This document shows positions 1 to 8,079 of a stretch of DNA of 60,597 nt, piece after piece. Each line of letters starts with the position of its first letter. The stretch's first letter is position 1. The notes beneath the pieces were generated by a model, which did not search any database, was not told the origin of the DNA, and was given only the letters and a program-made list of their open reading frames with translations. Made by a program: the position numbers and the translations under genes. Source of the stretch: Gammaproteobacteria bacterium (GTDB lineage Bacteria > Pseudomonadota > Gammaproteobacteria > Burkholderiales > Rhodocyclaceae). The stretch covers positions 1-60,597 of the forward strand of contig JARFTX010000017.1 of assembly GCA_029289265.1 (NCBI GenBank). Reading direction: 5' to 3'.

Positions 1-2
1 GG

Positions 3-1316
3 GGTTTATCGCCGAGAGGAGGAAAAACTCGGCCGGAAGTGTCGAACTCGGGTGACCCTGGGCCGGGATTCAGCACCAGTGGCTACCGCGTCGCATGCCC
101 TGGGGGCTTGCCGCCGGGCGTGAACCCGATTGTGCATTTTCTCGAAGAAGGCTCGGGAAGCGGGCTGCAGGCCTTGCCGGTGCTCGGGGGCGGGCGGCCC
201 GTCAGGCGGAGCGCGCGCACCGTGCTCGTGTGTACGCACCTGGTGGGCGAACGGCCGTTCGGGGCCGAGCGCAGCTTGCTCGATGTGCTGCGTGCGCTGG
301 AGCGGATGGGGCTGAATGTGCTGGTCAGCGCGCCGTGGGTGCGCCCGGGCGGCTATCTTGAGGCGCTGCGTGAGGCGTCATGCGGGGTGTGGGTGCTGCC
401 CTATCGATGGTGGCGGCGCGGGCGTCCCGCTTGCGCGGAGACGGTGCAACACTTTGCGGCGTTCATTCGGGAGCGCCGTGTCTCGGCCGTGCTGATGAAT
501 ACGATCGTGCTCGATGAACCGGGCGTCGCCGCACGGCAATGCGGCGTACCGGTGATCGTGCACGCGCGGGAGTTGCCGGAGCACGATGAGGAGCTTTCCC
601 GGGTACTGGGTGCCGATGCCGTGGCGATTCGCGAGCACGCTCTGGCGCTTGCGGATCGGGTGATCGTAAACTCCGGCGCGGTCGAGCGCTTTTTCGCGGC
701 GCCGGGTCGGACCGCGCTCGTGCCGGACTGCCTGGACCCGACGGGATTCGATTTGGCGGCTCCGTCGCTGGCGGATTCGCCGCGGGTGGGGCTCATCAGC
801 AGCAATCTGCCCAAGAAGGGGCTGGGCGACTTCGTCGAGCTGGCCCGGCTGCTGTCGGCGCGCGCACCACAACTGAGCTGCGTGCTGGTCGGCCCGGACA
901 ACGAGCATGTGGCCGCGCTGCGCGCGACGGGGCCGAAGGGCGAACTTCCCGGCAATCTGGTCTTTGCCGGTTATGCGGGCACCCCCCAGGAGGCGATCGC
1001 CCAGGTCGATCTCGTCCTGAACTTGTCGCACGTCGAGGAGTCGTTCGGTCGTACCGTGCTCGAGGCGATGATGGGGCGCCGCCCCGTGGTGTGTTACGAC
1101 CGGGGCGGGCTGGGCGATCTCGTGGTCGAAGGCGAGACGGGTTATCTCGTTCCATTCGGGGACGTCGCGGCCGTGGCTGAGCGCGTGTGCCGGATTTTCG
1201 CCGACCCCGATCTCTGCCGCAGACTGGGCGAGGCCGGGCGGGAGCGGGCTATACGGGAGTTCGGGCCGGAGCAGTTCCAGGCGCGGCTTGCGCGGGCACT
1301 GGATGGTTTCATCTGA
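3..1316 (+). CDS. Glycosyltransferase family 4, 5'-truncated by window edge
   Basis: This is a retaining GT-B glycosyltransferase for a surface polysaccharide. The C-terminal half has the GT4 pattern: a nucleotide-sugar domain with VGLISSNLPKKG, then an E-rich motif around EESFGRTVLEAMMGRRPVV and the GGLGDLVVEGETGYLV segment. The reading frame stays open to the first bases of the window, and the residues just after position 60 (GVNPIVHFLEEG) resemble the small repeat domain that precedes GT modules in longer proteins. I therefore treat the gene as running in from the left. A GTG at 39 is possible, but its only purine-rich ribosome site is about 17 nt away, which is too far. The sugar donor is unknown. 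Confidence 0.8.
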   Translation, partial: GLSPRGGKTRPEVSNSGDPGPGFSTSGYRVACPGGLPPGVNPIVHFLEEGSGSGLQALPVLGGGRPVRRSARTVLVCTHLVGERPFGAERSLLDVLRALERMGLNVLVSAPWVRPGGYLEALREASCGVWVLPYRWWRRGRPACAETVQHFAAFIRERRVSAVLMNTIVLDEPGVAARQCGVPVIVHARELPEHDEELSRVLGADAVAIREHALALADRVIVNSGAVERFFAAPGRTALVPDCLDPTGFDLAAPSLADSPRVGLISSNLPKKGLGDFVELARLLSARAPQLSCVLVGPDNEHVAALRATGPKGELPGNLVFAGYAGTPQEAIAQVDLVLNLSHVEESFGRTVLEAMMGRRPVVCYDRGGLGDLVVEGETGYLVPFGDVAAVAERVCRIFADPDLCRRLGEAGRERAIREFGPEQFQARLARALDGFI

Positions 1317-1343
1317 TTTCACACAATAAAACCCAAGGCTTTC

Positions 1344-2822
1344 ATGCAATATCAATCATTCCCCGAGGTGAGAGGCGATTCGCGGTCGCAGGAGAAGCTG
1401 AAGGCGCTGCGCTTGCCGTCGCTGAAAGACAAGAGTTTTCTCGACGTTGGCTGTAACGAGGGTTATTTCTGCGGCTACGCGAGCTTCGACGGTGCCGCGC
1501 GGGTGGTCGGCATCGATCGCTCGGCCGAGGCGATCGGACGCGCCCGGGCCCGGTTTCCCGAATGCGAGTTTTTCCAGCAGTCGTGGGATGTGTTGCCCGA
1601 GGGGCCGTTCGACGTGATCCTGCTCGCCTCGGCGCTGCACTACGCGGAGGATCAGGCGGCGTTGATCGCCCGGCTCATGGATGCCCTGACGCCGTCCGGG
1701 ACGCTGGTTCTGGAGATCGGGCTGGCGGACTCGGGCAAGAACGAGTGGGTCAAGGTCAAGCGCAGCATCGACGAGCGGCTGTTTCCCACCCGGGCCAAGC
1801 TCAGGGAGGTTCTCGATCCCTACGCGTGGAAGATCATCGGCCACAGTGTGCAGCAGCAGGGCGACCCGGTGGGGCGCATCGTGGTGCATGTGAGCCGGCT
1901 CAAGCCGTTCGCCGTGCTGGTGCTGGGCGAACCGGGCTCGGGAAAGACGACCTTCTGCCGGCGAGTCTTCGGCGGCAAGGATGTGCCGGTCATCGCCGGC
2001 GACGTGGTTTACACGTGGATCCTGCAGGGCAAGGCGAAGGCCTCGGAGACGCTCGCGACCGTGGTTCGGGAGAGCTTCGAGACGACCCGGTTGAGCGCGC
2101 TGACCGACCGCGTGTTCGCCGAAGGCCTGGCCGGGGAGTTGTTCGACGTGTGGTGCGATCTCGCCGGTGGTCGCGACTTCGTGCTGGAGTCGTACCTGCC
2201 GGAGGTCCATCACGGACGGCTCAAGGACCACCTGGAGGGGCGCGGCTACGTGCCAGTCATGGTGAACTGGTCGACCGAGGTGAGCATGGCCGGGGCGCAC
2301 GAGGCGGCGAAACGGGCGCGGGGCTACACCGATGCGCTGGTCAGGCGCTTTGCCGACCAGCCGAGCGACCGCATCTCCGTGGTTCGGTGCGCGAAGCGGT
2401 CGGCTCGCGCGGCGTCGATGCGCTGGCATTTCGACGGACCCCGGCACTTCCAGTCGCTCGGCAGCGAACCACAGCTCGGGGTGATCGGCTGGGTCATGCC
2501 GAAGGAGCTCGAGCTGATTGCATCGATACGCTGCTACGTCCGGGGCGCGGGCGTGAATGCGCTCCATGATCTCAACGCGCACCGGCCCGACGTCGTCAAG
2601 GCGGTGCTGGGCAACGAGAGCGAGGTGCCGGCGGCAGCCGTGCGTTGCGGCTTCCGCTTCGACGTGCCGGCCGCTGCGATCGGCAAGGGCGTGGAGATCG
2701 GGTTCGTCGTCGATGGCGAGGAAGTGCCCGCCGTGAAGATCGGGATGAACGTCCGGCGCGACGAGCCGCTGGACGGCTTGAAGAGAAAGCTCAAGGCGTG
2801 GCGACGCCTGGTGTGGTCGTGA
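1344..2822 (+). CDS. SAM-dependent methyltransferase fused to a P-loop NTPase/kinase-like domain
   Basis: The 492-aa protein has two catalytic-looking parts. Residues 33-130 form a class I Rossmann methyltransferase (DVGCNEGYF as the SAM loop, GIDRS as the acidic strand). Residues 190-360 carry a Walker A motif, GEPGSGKT, at 195-202 and look like a small-molecule or sugar kinase fold. The C-terminal 120 residues, beginning near GVIGWVMPKE, are a beta-rich region of a sort attached to polysaccharide enzymes. It follows the upstream glycosyltransferase by 27 nt and converges with the next gene, with stops about 10 nt apart. A plausible role is methylation or phosphorylation of a glycan terminus, but the substrate is not readable from sequence. 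Confidence 0.75.
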   Translation: MQYQSFPEVRGDSRSQEKLKALRLPSLKDKSFLDVGCNEGYFCGYASFDGAARVVGIDRSAEAIGRARARFPECEFFQQSWDVLPEGPFDVILLASALHYAEDQAALIARLMDALTPSGTLVLEIGLADSGKNEWVKVKRSIDERLFPTRAKLREVLDPYAWKIIGHSVQQQGDPVGRIVVHVSRLKPFAVLVLGEPGSGKTTFCRRVFGGKDVPVIAGDVVYTWILQGKAKASETLATVVRESFETTRLSALTDRVFAEGLAGELFDVWCDLAGGRDFVLESYLPEVHHGRLKDHLEGRGYVPVMVNWSTEVSMAGAHEAAKRARGYTDALVRRFADQPSDRISVVRCAKRSARAASMRWHFDGPRHFQSLGSEPQLGVIGWVMPKELELIASIRCYVRGAGVNALHDLNAHRPDVVKAVLGNESEVPAAAVRCGFRFDVPAAAIGKGVEIGFVVDGEEVPAVKIGMNVRRDEPLDGLKRKLKAWRRLVWS

Positions 2823-2832
2823 AGCCGCCGAC

Positions 2833-5049
2833 TCAAGTCTTGATGAAGTCGGTATTGATCGAGAAGTCCTCGCGCCGGTGGGTCAGGTTGGGGCTGTAGC
2901 ACGGGTCGGCGTCGAGTGCCGCCGCCCACGTGGCGCGCATGTAGTCGATCTCGCGCCGTTCGCGTGACTTTTTCTCCGGGGTGTCGTCGGTGCCGCGGGA
3001 GATCGATTCGAGGTGGTAGAGCTCGGCATAGGGCGTCCACAGATTGCGATAGCCGGCCCCGCGCACCTTCAGGCAGAAGTCGACGTCGTTGAACGACACC
3101 GCCAGGTGCGCTTCGTCGAGTCCGCCGACCTGCAGGTAAACATCCTTGCGCACCACAAGACAGGCAGCCGTGACGGCCGAAAAGTTCTGGACGCACATCA
3201 CACGCTGACGATAACCCTCGGCGTGCCGTGGGAAGCGCTTGTGGGCGTGGCCGGCGACGCCCCACAGGCCCAGCACGATGCCCGCGTGCTGAATGGTGTC
3301 GTTGGCGTAGTAGAGCTTGGCACCGACGCAGCCGATCTCCGGCCGGCAGACGTGGCTGACCATTTCGGTGAGCCAGTCCGGGCCGATCACCTCGATATCG
3401 TTGTTGATCAAGCCGATCAACGTTCCGCGGGCGTGTCGAACGCCGTGGTTATTGATTGCGGAGTAGTTGAACGGGTGAGGGTAGGAAAGCACCCGTATCC
3501 GCGGGGATCCGGACCGGATGCGCTCGAAGAACGCATGCGTGGCCGGTTCGACGCTCTGGTTGTCGAGGATCAGGATTTCGAAATTGGTGTAGCTCGTCTT
3601 GTCGAGGATGCTGCGCACGCAGGGTTCGAGCAGTTCCAGGCGGTCGCGGGTGGGGACGAGCAGGCTCACCAGTGGGGCTGGGTCGGGTACCGGGTAGCGG
3701 ATGCGGTGAGTTCGGGCGGCGAGGCCCGGCTCGACGGCAATGTTCGATCTTCCGACCGCCGCGAAATGACGGCGCAAGGCGTCGCGCTCCGCCGTCGCCA
3801 CGGCGTCGTCGTCGCCGTCGTGGCGGGTGTCCGAGTCGACGGCGCGGCGGTGGTAGAGCACGTCCGGAAGATGCACGATGTCGGCGGTTTTCGCGACAAG
3901 CAGGCAGCGCAGCAGAAGGTCGTAGTCGGGGCACGGCTCGGCTTCGGCACGGAAGCCCCCCACGCTGCGGAGCAGATCGCGACGCAACCAGACCCCGTGC
4001 CCGACGTAGTTGCGCGAGAAGAACAGGTCGGGGTTCCAGTCGCACTTGAAATCGGGGTCGTAGCGCCGGCCGGCTTCGTCGATGCAGTCCTCGTCGCTGT
4101 ACAGGAAGGCCGCTTCGGGGCGGGCGTCGAGGGTGCGGGCGACCCGGTGCAGTGCGTGGTCGGCGAGCGTGTCGCCGGCTTCGAGCACGACGATGTAGTC
4201 GCCCCGAGCCAGGTCGAGGGCGATGTTGTCGGCGGCAAGCTGCATCCCCGGCGTCGCCGGGGGTGCGAGGCGAATGCGATCATCGCGTGCGGCATGCTGC
4301 TCGAGACTCGGATGCAATGCGCTATCCGCCGTGACGTCCCCGATGCAAAGCTCCCAGTGCGGGTAGCGTTGACGGAGCAGCGAAGCGATCGTTTGCTCGA
4401 TGAATTGGGGCTCGCCCTCGCGGGTGCGGAGCAGTACGGAGAAGAGCGGGCGCGTGCGGGGTGTCTCCAGGTCGCGGGCGCGGTCCGATGGGTCGAGGAG
4501 CGCGGGGGTTTCGACGGCCGCGATCCACGCCGCATAGGCGTCGCCGACCTGATAGTGGATCGCTTCCTGCGGGTGGTAGTCGCGGATGAGCTTGCCGACG
4601 AAGCGTTCCCGGCCATGCAGCACCAGACGCTTGGCCGACTTGCGGAAGATGCGCATCGCGTCGGCGCGGTCGGATCGGTCACGCCGGTAGACGGCCGCGA
4701 GCATCCGGGTGATGGCCTGTGGGGTCGATGTCTCGGTAATCTCGAGCCGTATCGGAAGGTCGGCGTGGGCAAGTGCGGGGGGAAGCTCGAGCTGCAGTGT
4801 GTGCAGCGCCGTCGCGTGGCGGAAGACAAGCTCGCATTCGCCGCTCTTGCGGCCTGGAAGCAGGGGCGAGGGTTGCCCGTGGAGGTTGCGCCGCAGGGTG
4901 ACCGAGTCGGCCGCCACGGCCAGCAAAGGCTCCGTTGTCAGTCGAATCACGTACCAACGGCCGGCAACCGGCTCCGCGCGCTTGAGCGTGAGTTTACGCG
5001 AGGCGAAGCGGACGATCGTCCAGTCGGGGCTGCTGCAATGAATCGGCAT
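2833..5049 (-). CDS. Tandem GT2 glycosyltransferase (two GT-A domains)
   Basis: With the start at 5049 the protein is 738 aa. It has an N-terminal beta-sandwich-like segment (about 1-180) followed by two family 2 glycosyltransferase domains. The first begins at PLFSVLLRT and contains the SDED acidic motif. The second begins at PLVSLLVPTRDR and contains NNDIE as its DXD equivalent, then NDVDFCLKVR. Such two-domain enzymes usually build alternating sugar repeats or side chains of EPS, O-antigen or glycoprotein glycans. The frame is open further upstream to 5334, but that part is Arg/Pro/Ser-rich and unlike the family, so I chose the internal ATG. It is transcribed against its neighbours. Confidence 0.82.
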   Translation of the reverse strand: MPIHCSSPDWTIVRFASRKLTLKRAEPVAGRWYVIRLTTEPLLAVAADSVTLRRNLHGQPSPLLPGRKSGECELVFRHATALHTLQLELPPALAHADLPIRLEITETSTPQAITRMLAAVYRRDRSDRADAMRIFRKSAKRLVLHGRERFVGKLIRDYHPQEAIHYQVGDAYAAWIAAVETPALLDPSDRARDLETPRTRPLFSVLLRTREGEPQFIEQTIASLLRQRYPHWELCIGDVTADSALHPSLEQHAARDDRIRLAPPATPGMQLAADNIALDLARGDYIVVLEAGDTLADHALHRVARTLDARPEAAFLYSDEDCIDEAGRRYDPDFKCDWNPDLFFSRNYVGHGVWLRRDLLRSVGGFRAEAEPCPDYDLLLRCLLVAKTADIVHLPDVLYHRRAVDSDTRHDGDDDAVATAERDALRRHFAAVGRSNIAVEPGLAARTHRIRYPVPDPAPLVSLLVPTRDRLELLEPCVRSILDKTSYTNFEILILDNQSVEPATHAFFERIRSGSPRIRVLSYPHPFNYSAINNHGVRHARGTLIGLINNDIEVIGPDWLTEMVSHVCRPEIGCVGAKLYYANDTIQHAGIVLGLWGVAGHAHKRFPRHAEGYRQRVMCVQNFSAVTAACLVVRKDVYLQVGGLDEAHLAVSFNDVDFCLKVRGAGYRNLWTPYAELYHLESISRGTDDTPEKKSRERREIDYMRATWAAALDADPCYSPNLTHRREDFSINTDFIKT

Positions 5050-5305
5050 GGACGGCTTCGAGCGCGGGCGGAGCGGGCGATCATTATCGCCGGGGTGGCG
5101 GCTTGGAGAAAGCCGACCCACGCCATCGAGATGCAAGATGGAATCCGTGCTGGCTTCGCAGGTTCCCGCCGGTCGTTGCCTTTGCCACCCGGCGCCCCTA
5201 CCATGGCGCCCATTTGCAATTCGATGGCAGGGGAATGATGACGGTCTCGATGGGCGATGAAGTGGGTAACGGCGATGCCGTCCAAGGCCGCGCGTGGTCG
5301 CACCC

Positions 5306-6334
5306 ATGAGGACAATCGGCTTCGTCGCCTGCAACCGGAATGCGACACGCTTTCGCGGCGATCCATCCTATATCCACCGCTGCGAAAACCTCGCCCTCGC
5401 CCTCGAAGCGGCAGGCGAGGGTACGGATCTGGTGCACCTCCGATCGCTCGGGTTGAGCTCGCGCTACGCGGCGGCGCTCTTCCATCGCCCGCGCCAGTGG
5501 CTGCGCCTGGGCCTGCTGCGACCGCTACTGGGTCGTCGCGGCACGCAGCTTGCCGCCGACGTGGATGACCTGATCTTCGACGAGGCGCTGGCCGAGTTCA
5601 GCCCCGGGGTGCTCAACGGCCTGGTGCCCCTGGACAAGACGCGCCGCCAGTTCGCCGCGAACCGCCGGGCGCTTTCGGGTTTCGAGCGGATCACGGTGTC
5701 GACGCAGCCGCTCGCCGAGCACGTGCGTCGCTGCTTTCCGCAGGCGCGCGTACTGGTGCTGCCGAACACGGTCCATCGCCGCTGGCGGGCCGAGACGCCG
5801 GGCGAGGCGATGCCCGATGCGCCGGTCATCACCTATCTGCCCGGCACCCGCAGCCACGACCGGGATTTTTCCCTGTACGCGGACGGCGTGGCCGCATTCC
5901 TTGCGGACCATCCCGATGCGCGTCTGGAAGTGACGGGGCCGCTTCACTTCCAGCTCGCCGCACGACCGGGGCAGGTGGTGCACCGCGAGAAGGTGCCGTT
6001 CAATCGCTTCCACGAGCGCGTGCGCGCCGGCTGGATCAACCTCGGCCCCCTCGAGCAGACGCCCTTCACCCGCTGCAAGTCGGCATTGAAGGTGCTGGAG
6101 GCGGGGTTCTGGGGCGTCCCGACTATTTGTTCGCGAACGCCTGACGCCGAGCGCTTCGACGGTGCCGGGGCGCTGTTCGCGGACGATGCCGAGGCGTGTT
6201 ATCGATGGCTTGTGGCGATGCTGGAATCGGAGCGCTACCGTGAGGTGATGGAGGGGCTCCGGGAGCGCGTGCTGGCGGTGGCCGACGTCGATCGCGAGGC
6301 GCGCCGGTTTCTTGAGTTTGTGACGGGCGGATAG
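5306..6334 (+). CDS. GT4-like glycosyltransferase
   Basis: The 342-aa protein begins MRTIGFVACNRNATRFRGDPSYIHRC and has a GT-B layout. A central DVDDLIFDE segment is typical of small GT4-like capsule enzymes. The nucleotide-sugar half contains ITYLPGTRSHDRDF and a CKSALKVLEAGFWGVPTI motif, equivalent to the KxxEYxAxGxPvv region of GT4. I chose the ATG at 5306 over an upstream GTG because it begins at the first beta-strand. The 256 bp between this start and the divergent GT2 gene should hold both promoters, but I see no convincing sigma-70 box. Confidence 0.75.
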   Translation: MRTIGFVACNRNATRFRGDPSYIHRCENLALALEAAGEGTDLVHLRSLGLSSRYAAALFHRPRQWLRLGLLRPLLGRRGTQLAADVDDLIFDEALAEFSPGVLNGLVPLDKTRRQFAANRRALSGFERITVSTQPLAEHVRRCFPQARVLVLPNTVHRRWRAETPGEAMPDAPVITYLPGTRSHDRDFSLYADGVAAFLADHPDARLEVTGPLHFQLAARPGQVVHREKVPFNRFHERVRAGWINLGPLEQTPFTRCKSALKVLEAGFWGVPTICSRTPDAERFDGAGALFADDAEACYRWLVAMLESERYREVMEGLRERVLAVADVDREARRFLEFVTGG

Positions 6335-6400
6335 CGAATGACAGCGCGATCGAAGGCGGCCCCAGCTGGTTTGGAATAGGTCGGGGCGGGCCCGGGGTGA

Positions 6401-6439
6401 TGCAATTGTATATACTTGGTCATCACCATCAAGCAGGAG
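6401..6439 (+). promoter_or_regulatory. Candidate promoter/operator of the toxin-antitoxin operon
   Basis: A short AT-rich patch in otherwise GC-rich DNA contains the palindrome GTATATAC at 6409-6416, which includes a TATACT -10-like hexamer. AGGAG follows at 6435-6439, 6 nt before the antitoxin ATG. RHH antitoxins usually repress their own promoter through short palindromes of this kind. No good -35 box is visible. Confidence 0.35.
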
Positions 6440-6445
6440 TGCGAC

Positions 6446-6724
6446 ATGCCCAAGGAAGCTGTGTTCACGATGAAGCTCGAACCCGAGCTGCGCGCTGAAT
6501 TCATGGCTGCGGCCGAGGCCGCCCATCGGCCGGCATCGCAAGTTCTGAGGGAGCTGATGCGCGAGTTCGTGCAGCGCCAGCGGGAGTCTGCAGATTACGA
6601 TGAGTACTTGCGTCGCAAGATCGAGCTTGCACGGACATCGATGCGAGCGGGAACCGGCCACTCGGACGACGAGGTTGAAACCGAGTTCGCCGCACGACGT
6701 GCCTCGCTTGCGCGCCGTACGTGA
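6446..6724 (+). CDS. Ribbon-helix-helix antitoxin of a type II TA system
   Basis: The 92-aa protein begins MPKEAVFTMKLEPELRAEF, a ribbon-helix-helix DNA-binding N-terminus of the ParD/RelB/MetJ type. A helical region (ASQVLRELMREFVQRQRE) and a charged, probably disordered C-terminus that would wrap the toxin follow. The start at 6446 is supported by AGGAG at 6435-6439. Its stop overlaps the toxin start by 4 bp (GTGA), so the pair is translationally coupled. It should neutralise the downstream toxin and autoregulate the operon. Confidence 0.85.
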   Translation: MPKEAVFTMKLEPELRAEFMAAAEAAHRPASQVLRELMREFVQRQRESADYDEYLRRKIELARTSMRAGTGHSDDEVETEFAARRASLARRT

Positions 6725-7008
6725 AGGTCGTCTGGACACCCGAGGCGCAACAGGACCGCGCCGACATATGGGATTACATTGCGACCGAAAGCCCGCTCGC
6801 GGCCGCCCGGATGGATGAACTATTCGGCTTGGCCGCCGCCCGCCTGGCCCGGCACCCTCTGTTGGGCAAACCCGGTCGGGTGCCCGGTACCCGTGAGTTG
6901 ATTCCGCATGAGAGCGACCGTCTCGTTTATGAGATCGAGGGGGAGGCGGTGTGGGTGCTCGCCCTTGTCCATACGGCCAGACAATGGCCGCCCGTCCGCG
7001 ATGCGTAG
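6721..7008 (+). CDS. RelE/ParE-superfamily toxin
   Basis: The 95-aa protein starts with GTG at 6721 (MKVVWTPEAQQDRADIWDYIA), which fits the first strand and helix pair of ParE/RelE toxins. The core GKPGRVPGTRELIPHESDRLVYEIEGEAVWVLALVHTARQWP matches the RelE-family pattern of GR..GTREL....YRLVYEI....V.IL.V.H..R.WP. Members either cleave mRNA at ribosomes or poison gyrase, and sequence alone does not decide which. It is full-length for the family and coupled to its antitoxin, so it is probably functional. It sits between two glycan genes. Confidence 0.88.
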   Translation: MKVVWTPEAQQDRADIWDYIATESPLAAARMDELFGLAAARLARHPLLGKPGRVPGTRELIPHESDRLVYEIEGEAVWVLALVHTARQWPPVRDA

Positions 7009-7044
7009 GAAGGACGGGAGTCGGCGCGGTTTCAAGGTCGTCGC

Positions 7045-8079
7045 GTGTCGGGCGGCTCGTCGCGTGACATGGCTGGAACGCACCCATTGATCGCCATTCT
7101 GGATTTCGTTCGCGGGCGGCGCGGGGAGCGGGGTCTGCCGGCCGGGGCCCGCAGGTTGCCGTCGCTTGCGCTGAGGCTGGTGGCACGGCGCCGGCGCGCG
7201 CGCGGATTCTACGATGCTCGTACGCTCGCGTTGTTTCGGACCGTCTGGATGCGGTCGCGGTGGCCCGCCTGTTTGCTCGATTACGCCTTGTTTCGCCGCG
7301 ATCTGGGTTTCGGTCTTAAGCCACGCTGGGCGCAAACGCTGCGAGTGGGTCTGCCCGGCCTGCCGGGGCACAGGCGCCGGCTCGCGAGCGCCTTGCTCGC
7401 CGAGCTCACGCATGCTGCCGGGGACATCGCGGCGTGTAGTGAGGGCGACCACCTTCGCCGTGAGGTGATCGCGAGGCAGGACGAGTGGCGCGAGGCCTTC
7501 TTCGCCCTGCTCGACACGCACCGCGCCGCTGGCCTGTGCGTCGTCGGCAATGCCGGCACGATGATCGGTTCGAGGTTGGGTGCGGCAATCGACGATCATG
7601 GGCTGGTCGTGCGCTTCAACCGCTTCAGCGGCGAGCATTCGCTGTCGGCCGACATCGGGACGCGGGTGGACATCTGGGTGGTCGCTCCCGGCTTCGACGG
7701 CCCGCCGCCTGCGGGTGTGCGATGGATCGTGGTGACCGGACCGGACATGCGCTTTCGGCGACAAGATTGGTCCAGTCTGCGTCCGGCATACGAGGTAGGC
7801 GCGCGGCTGCTGACCGTACCGCTCGAGCCATGGCGCCGGCTTGTCGCGCAACTTCAGGCGCCACCCAGCGCGGGGCTGTTGTTCCTCGAGTGGCTGCGCG
7901 CGATGCGGGGATCGTGGGAGGGCGTGCGCGTAGTGGGTTTTGGCGCTTCGCCGACTCCGACCGTCGCCTACCACCTGGCGGATCCGCTGCACCAGCCGGT
8001 CGAACGCCACAACTGGCCCGCCGAACGCGCGCTGCTGCAGCGTTGGCATGCCGAGGGGCTCGACCTTGAATCGCGATGA
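7045..8079 (+). CDS. GT29-family glycosyltransferase (sialyltransferase-like)
   Basis: The 344-aa protein has all three signature blocks of family GT29. The L motif is at about 165-207 (LCVVGNAGTMIGSRLG, IDDHGLVVRFNRF, ADIGTRVDIW). The S motif is at 274-299 (PSAGLLFLEWL...VRVVGFG). An H-x4-E motif, HNWPAE, is at 322-327. GT29 enzymes use CMP-activated acidic sugars, sialic acid in animals and possibly Kdo or Dha relatives elsewhere. Directly downstream is a KpsC-like Kdo transferase, so CMP-Kdo is a reasonable donor by inference. The start used is GTG 7045; ATG 7069 is an alternative. It overlaps the next gene. Confidence 0.8.
   Translation: MSGGSSRDMAGTHPLIAILDFVRGRRGERGLPAGARRLPSLALRLVARRRRARGFYDARTLALFRTVWMRSRWPACLLDYALFRRDLGFGLKPRWAQTLRVGLPGLPGHRRRLASALLAELTHAAGDIAACSEGDHLRREVIARQDEWREAFFALLDTHRAAGLCVVGNAGTMIGSRLGAAIDDHGLVVRFNRFSGEHSLSADIGTRVDIWVVAPGFDGPPPAGVRWIVVTGPDMRFRRQDWSSLRPAYEVGARLLTVPLEPWRRLVAQLQAPPSAGLLFLEWLRAMRGSWEGVRVVGFGASPTPTVAYHLADPLHQPVERHNWPAERALLQRWHAEGLDLESR

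Noticed and set aside
3013-5238. A 741-codon plus-strand frame opposite the GT2 gene
   Set aside because: It mirrors the tandem GT2 coding sequence and has no domain match; antisense frames of this length are common at this GC content.
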